From VAZQ01 sp040510815 (GTDB lineage: Bacteria > Pseudomonadota > Alphaproteobacteria > Rhizobiales > Xanthobacteraceae): 17,468 nucleotides of DNA. The notes beneath the pieces are model-generated. The model had not been told where the DNA came from. It worked only from the letters and a program-made list of their open reading frames with translations, and did not search any database. The position numbers were made by a program, and so were the translations under genes. Each line of letters opens with the position of its first letter. The stretch's first letter is position 1. Shown here piece by piece: positions 14,712 through 17,468 of this stretch. The stretch lies in NCBI GenBank assembly GCA_040510815.1, contig JBEVIH010000236.1, forward strand, positions 1 to 17,468, in the 5' to 3' direction.

Positions 14712-16025
14712 TCAGATCTGGATGGTATTGACCGTCCGGCTCTCGATCTCCGCGCGCAAGTGGGCGTAGAGGCGGGGATTGCGGGCGGAGAGGATCTGCA
14801 GCGCGGCGAGCACGGCGTTGGCAGGCTCGAGCACGGTCATGACCGGCACCTTGCTCGGCGCCCGCAAGGACGACCACACGTCCTCGGGAAACTCCTTGAC
14901 GCTGGCCGGCACCGTGATCACCGGGATGGTCGACATTGCCGAGAGTGTCGGGCCGGCTCCGTTGGAGCGTCCGATATAGGCGATCACCACCGAGTCGGGC
15001 ACGTCCTGCGCCATCCGATGGAGAATGCTTGCGGCAGCCACCGGCTCCTTGTGCACGGAGCAGGTCACCACGGTCATCACGTCCTTCAGGTCGCCGAGCG
15101 CCTGCGAGAAGACCTCGGTCTTGTCGCTTTCCGATCCGCGCCAGAGGATGATCTGCTGGCGCGGCAGCCGGAAGCGGCTGGTGATTTCCGCGACCAGCCG
15201 ATACTTCGCGGCAACGTCGTCGAGCGCGCCGCCGTCACGATAGACCTGCTTGTCGATGTAGGACCCGCTCTCGATGACCCGCCAGGAGTCGTTGTCGATG
15301 ACGTCCGCAAGCAGCAGGTTTCCTTTGGTGTCGAACCCGAACTCGACCTTGAAGTCGACGAGCGCCCGCCCTTCGAGCTGCCATGCCTTTTCCAGCACGA
15401 GGAAGGCCTGGCGTGCGATGCGCCGCATCTCGGGGAAGATTTTCCATTCCTCGTCGCGGCTGAACACGTCGGAGGCCGCAAGCACCAGAAACGGCTCCTG
15501 GCCCTGGATCGGCTTCGCCGGGTTGAACAGCCGGATCTGCGAAGCCCCTTCCGTGTAGATGAGCAGCGGATCGTCGCAGACGAGCGGCTTTCCCTTCCAG
15601 TTCTTGTCCTTGGTCTTGAGGAAGAACTCGACGACCAACTGCGGAAACAGCTGGCCCTTCGAGAAATGCGGGTTGCGCTTGAGATAGGAGCCGTGGGCTT
15701 CGCGCCGCACCACAACCTCGTAGGGAAGCATGGCGCATTTGGGTGCGACGAACGAGATCGCGCTGTCCTGCTCCTCGAAGGCGACCGGCAGGCCGCTGGC
15801 CTTCAGCAGGCGGAAGACGTTGCAGGTGGTCGCATTGGCAAGTTTGCCCTTGTCGGGAATGACGTCGTGCTTGGCGCCATCACCGGCAGTGATGTCGTCC
15901 TTGGCGACGAGAGTCACCAGATCGGCGCTGCCGGCGACCTGATGGATCTTCTTGGTCTTCCCCTCGGCGACCAGGCCGCCGAGCGGATATTTCGGGGAAG
16001 GGCGGGCGGCCGTTTTGGCGTCCAC
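14712..16025 (-). CDS. PurC-PurE fusion: SAICAR synthetase plus AIR carboxylase (PAICS-like)
   Basis: This 437-residue protein joins two purine-biosynthesis domains in the order found in animal PAICS. Residues 14-280 are SAICAR synthetase (PurC): EGKTKK at 21-26, KDDITAGD at 42-49, GSYLKRNP in the middle, and the metal-binding LADVIDNDSWR at 239-249. Residues 288-437 are a PurE-type AIR carboxylase with GSESD (297-301), a Ser-Val-His-Lys in place of SAHK (323-326), GRSNGAGP (352-359) and DVWSSLR (382-388). The last two resemble class II/PAICS enzymes, not bacterial class I. I choose a GTG at 16025 with AGGAA upstream; an in-frame TTG at 16046 lacks a site. Bacteria normally have separate purC and purE, so this may be a second, specialised copy. 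Confidence 0.88.
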   Translation of the reverse strand: MDAKTAARPSPKYPLGGLVAEGKTKKIHQVAGSADLVTLVAKDDITAGDGAKHDVIPDKGKLANATTCNVFRLLKASGLPVAFEEQDSAISFVAPKCAMLPYEVVVRREAHGSYLKRNPHFSKGQLFPQLVVEFFLKTKDKNWKGKPLVCDDPLLIYTEGASQIRLFNPAKPIQGQEPFLVLAASDVFSRDEEWKIFPEMRRIARQAFLVLEKAWQLEGRALVDFKVEFGFDTKGNLLLADVIDNDSWRVIESGSYIDKQVYRDGGALDDVAAKYRLVAEITSRFRLPRQQIILWRGSESDKTEVFSQALGDLKDVMTVVTCSVHKEPVAAASILHRMAQDVPDSVVIAYIGRSNGAGPTLSAMSTIPVITVPASVKEFPEDVWSSLRAPSKVPVMTVLEPANAVLAALQILSARNPRLYAHLRAEIESRTVNTIQI

Positions 16026-16231
16026 GGCTTGTTCCTGCTGCTTCAAGTTGATCGGAATTCGTAGTGCTCCGGCATCCTAGCATTTCGGCGAATAAGCGCC
16101 AATCAGAAGCTGTCCGCGCGGCTTCCAATACGGTTGATAACGAGCGGCGATACCGGGATGTTCCGGCCGGGTTCGGCGGCCCGCGGACGCTGTTTGGGGC
16201 CGGCGCGATTGCGCGGCCCGCTCGCGACCGC

Positions 16232-16657
16232 TCAATCGACCACCGCCACCGCGTTGATCTCGACCAGACAGCGCGGGTCGGTGGCAAGCCGCACCACCTG
16301 CACCGTCGTGGTGGCCGGCTTGCTGTCGCGGAAGTATTCGCCCCACACCCGGTTGAGCGCGTCCTGGTCCGAAAGATCGGTGACGAACCGGTCGGCGGTC
16401 ACCACGTCGGCGAAGGTCGCCCCCACCGCCTCGAGGCCGCACTTGAGGTTCTCCAGCGCGGCGCGGGCCTGGCCCTCCATGTTGCGCGGCATCGCATCGA
16501 ACTCTTCGGGCCGGTGCGGATGGTGATGATAGACCGGCGCCGCGGTGACGCCGGCGAGATAGACGGTGGTGCCGCCCTTGACCTTGATGGCCGGGGCATA
16601 GGGCATCCACATGTCGGGTGCGTCCGGCCAGTGCACGTGCTCGATCGTCTTCGCCAT
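16232..16657 (-). CDS. RidA (YjgF/UK114) family protein
   Basis: This 141-residue protein belongs to the RidA family, trimeric enzymes that hydrolyse reactive enamine/imine intermediates from PLP enzymes. The C-terminal signature DPRCLVEINAVAVV contains the arginine (about residue 128) that anchors the substrate carboxylate in RidA proper, and the nearby Glu. VYLAGVTA near residues 32-39 is the first core strand. An insert with HHHPHRPEEF (about 44-53) is longer than in archetypal RidA, so this is a subgroup of less certain activity. The GGAGG site 7 bases before the ATG at 16657 fixes the start. A 12-bp palindrome lies 49 bases upstream of the start. It is between the UDG and PurC-PurE genes on the same strand. 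Confidence 0.9.
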   Translation of the reverse strand: MAKTIEHVHWPDAPDMWMPYAPAIKVKGGTTVYLAGVTAAPVYHHHPHRPEEFDAMPRNMEGQARAALENLKCGLEAVGATFADVVTADRFVTDLSDQDALNRVWGEYFRDSKPATTTVQVVRLATDPRCLVEINAVAVVD

Positions 16658-16705
16658 GGCTTGCCTCCATCGCTGATTTGCGAAGCGTAGGGTGAGCAAA
16701 ATCGT

Positions 16706-16717
16706 GTGACATGTCAC
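16706..16717. promoter_or_regulatory. 12-bp perfect palindrome upstream of ridA-like gene
   Basis: GTGACATGTCAC is a perfect 12-bp palindrome, centred 54 bases upstream of the RidA-family start codon on the minus strand. Its length and symmetry fit a dimeric helix-turn-helix operator. No convincing -35/-10 pair was recognised around it. Regulator unknown. Confidence 0.45.
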
Positions 16718-16748
16718 CTCGGCAGGTGGAGGGCCGGCGTACCATTTT

Positions 16749-16780
16749 GCCCAGCGACGGTGGGCACGGCGCTGCGCCGT
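16749..16780. other. Two adjacent short hairpins between UDG and RidA-family genes
   Basis: GCCCA/TGGGC (16749-16765) and ACGGC/GCCGT (16766-16780) form back-to-back 5-bp stems just downstream of the uracil-DNA glycosylase stop on the minus strand. There is no T-run, so this is not an intrinsic terminator by sequence, but it could pause or protect the 3' end of that mRNA. Confidence 0.3.
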
Positions 16781-16831
16781 TCGCGCGGCCGAGAATCAAG
16801 TTGTATCCCGCGCCTTTGCCCGCCCTACGCG

Positions 16832-17468
16832 CTATGTCGCCAGCGCCTTCTTGATCGCCAGAAAATCGCGCCAAGCCAGCCGCTTCTGCAGCGGCTGGCG
16901 CAGCAGATAGGCCGGGTGCAGCGTGACGGTGGCCCGGATGTCGCGCGTGCCCGTGTGATAGTTGAACCAGCGCCCGCGCGATTTGAGGATGCCCTCCTTG
17001 ATGTCGAGCAGTGTCACCGCCGACGGCCGGCCCAGGCAGACCAGCACGTCGGGATTGGCGAGCTCGATCTGGCGGCGAATGAAGGGCAGGCAAATCGCGG
17101 TTTCCTGCGAGCTGGGATCGCGGTTGCCGGGCGGCCGCCACGGAATGATGTTGGCGATATAGACGCGGGTGCGATCGAGCCCGATCGCCGCCATCATCAG
17201 ATCGAGCAGCTTGCCGGAGCGTCCGACGAAGGGCAGGCCCTCGAGGTCCTCGTCGCGGCCCGGCGCCTCGCCCACGAACATCACCCGCGCCTGCGGATTG
17301 CCGTCGGCGAAGTCGAGGTTGGTGGCGGTGAAGCGGAGGTTGCAGCCCTCGAAGGTCTCGAGCGTGGCGCGGAGCTCCTCGAGGCTGGCAGCGGTGGCGG
17401 CGGCCTCGCGCGCGGCCATCACCGCGGCTTCCGAGGGGACGGCGAGAGCGGGGGGCGGCATCTGCCGC
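16832..17468 (-). CDS. Family 4 uracil-DNA glycosylase (runs off the window)
   Basis: The visible 211 residues are the main part of a family-4 (iron-sulphur) uracil-DNA glycosylase, which removes uracil from DNA to start base excision repair. Motif A is VGEAPGRDEDLEGLPFVGRSG, the PWRPPGNRDP segment follows, and the C-terminal motif is LHPAYLLR. Cysteines occur in EGCNL, AICLP and VLVCLG. The family usually has four cluster ligands including a CxxC at the first site, and only one cysteine is visible there. An ATG at 17461 exists, but the frame stays open to the edge, and relatives have a longer N-terminus, so the true start is probably outside. It is the first of three minus-strand genes reading leftward. 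Confidence 0.9.
   Translation of the reverse strand, partial: RQMPPPALAVPSEAAVMAAREAAATAASLEELRATLETFEGCNLRFTATNLDFADGNPQARVMFVGEAPGRDEDLEGLPFVGRSGKLLDLMMAAIGLDRTRVYIANIIPWRPPGNRDPSSQETAICLPFIRRQIELANPDVLVCLGRPSAVTLLDIKEGILKSRGRWFNYHTGTRDIRATVTLHPAYLLRQPLQKRLAWRDFLAIKKALAT

Noticed and set aside
16026..16231. Possible hairpin GGCCGGCGC/GCGCGGCC and promoter before the PurC-PurE gene
   Set aside because: The stem is imperfect, there is no T-run, and no -35/-10 pair stands out; nothing callable in this gap.

Overview
The window is high-GC, gene-dense DNA typical of a soil or water alphaproteobacterium, most likely order Hyphomicrobiales (Rhizobiales) in the Bradyrhizobium/Xanthobacteraceae neighbourhood. 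This is inferred from codon and GC style, protein families, a GTTC-N7-GTTC (alphaproteobacterial type) LexA box, and an intergenic palindromic repeat of a kind common in those genomes. No rRNA, tRNA, CRISPR array, transposase or phage gene was seen. Fourteen protein genes plus one good small ORF fill the window, and no gap exceeds 300 bases.

Left part (1-5270): the 3' end of an amidohydrolase closes with a textbook intrinsic terminator. moaB (molybdenum cofactor) follows and converges on a ModA-like periplasmic binding protein, which lies downstream of a MarR-GNAT fusion regulator with a clear array of inverted half-sites in front of it. A small, degenerate family-2 glycosyltransferase and a PA0069/SplB-type radical SAM protein are divergent. 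A perfect LexA-type box sits in the radical SAM promoter.

Middle (5270-11623): a VOC protein, a composite palindromic repeat, a second ModA-like binding protein (paralogue of the first), rnhB, a GT39-like polytopic membrane protein, then cytochrome bd oxidase (cydA, cydB) on the opposite strand.

Right (11624-17468): an AzgA-type purine permease is followed by a 35-codon ORF with a perfect Shine-Dalgarno and by a cupin, probably one operon. A membrane-anchored Sel1-repeat protein follows. On the minus strand are an unusual PurC-PurE fusion resembling animal PAICS, a RidA-family protein with a 12-bp palindrome upstream, and a family-4 uracil-DNA glycosylase running off the right edge.

Most of this is ordinary accessory or housekeeping DNA. 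The items most worth following are the apparent SOS control of the radical SAM protein, the PurC-PurE fusion, the MarR-GNAT operator array, and the two orphan ModA-like proteins that lack the usual ligand tyrosine motif.
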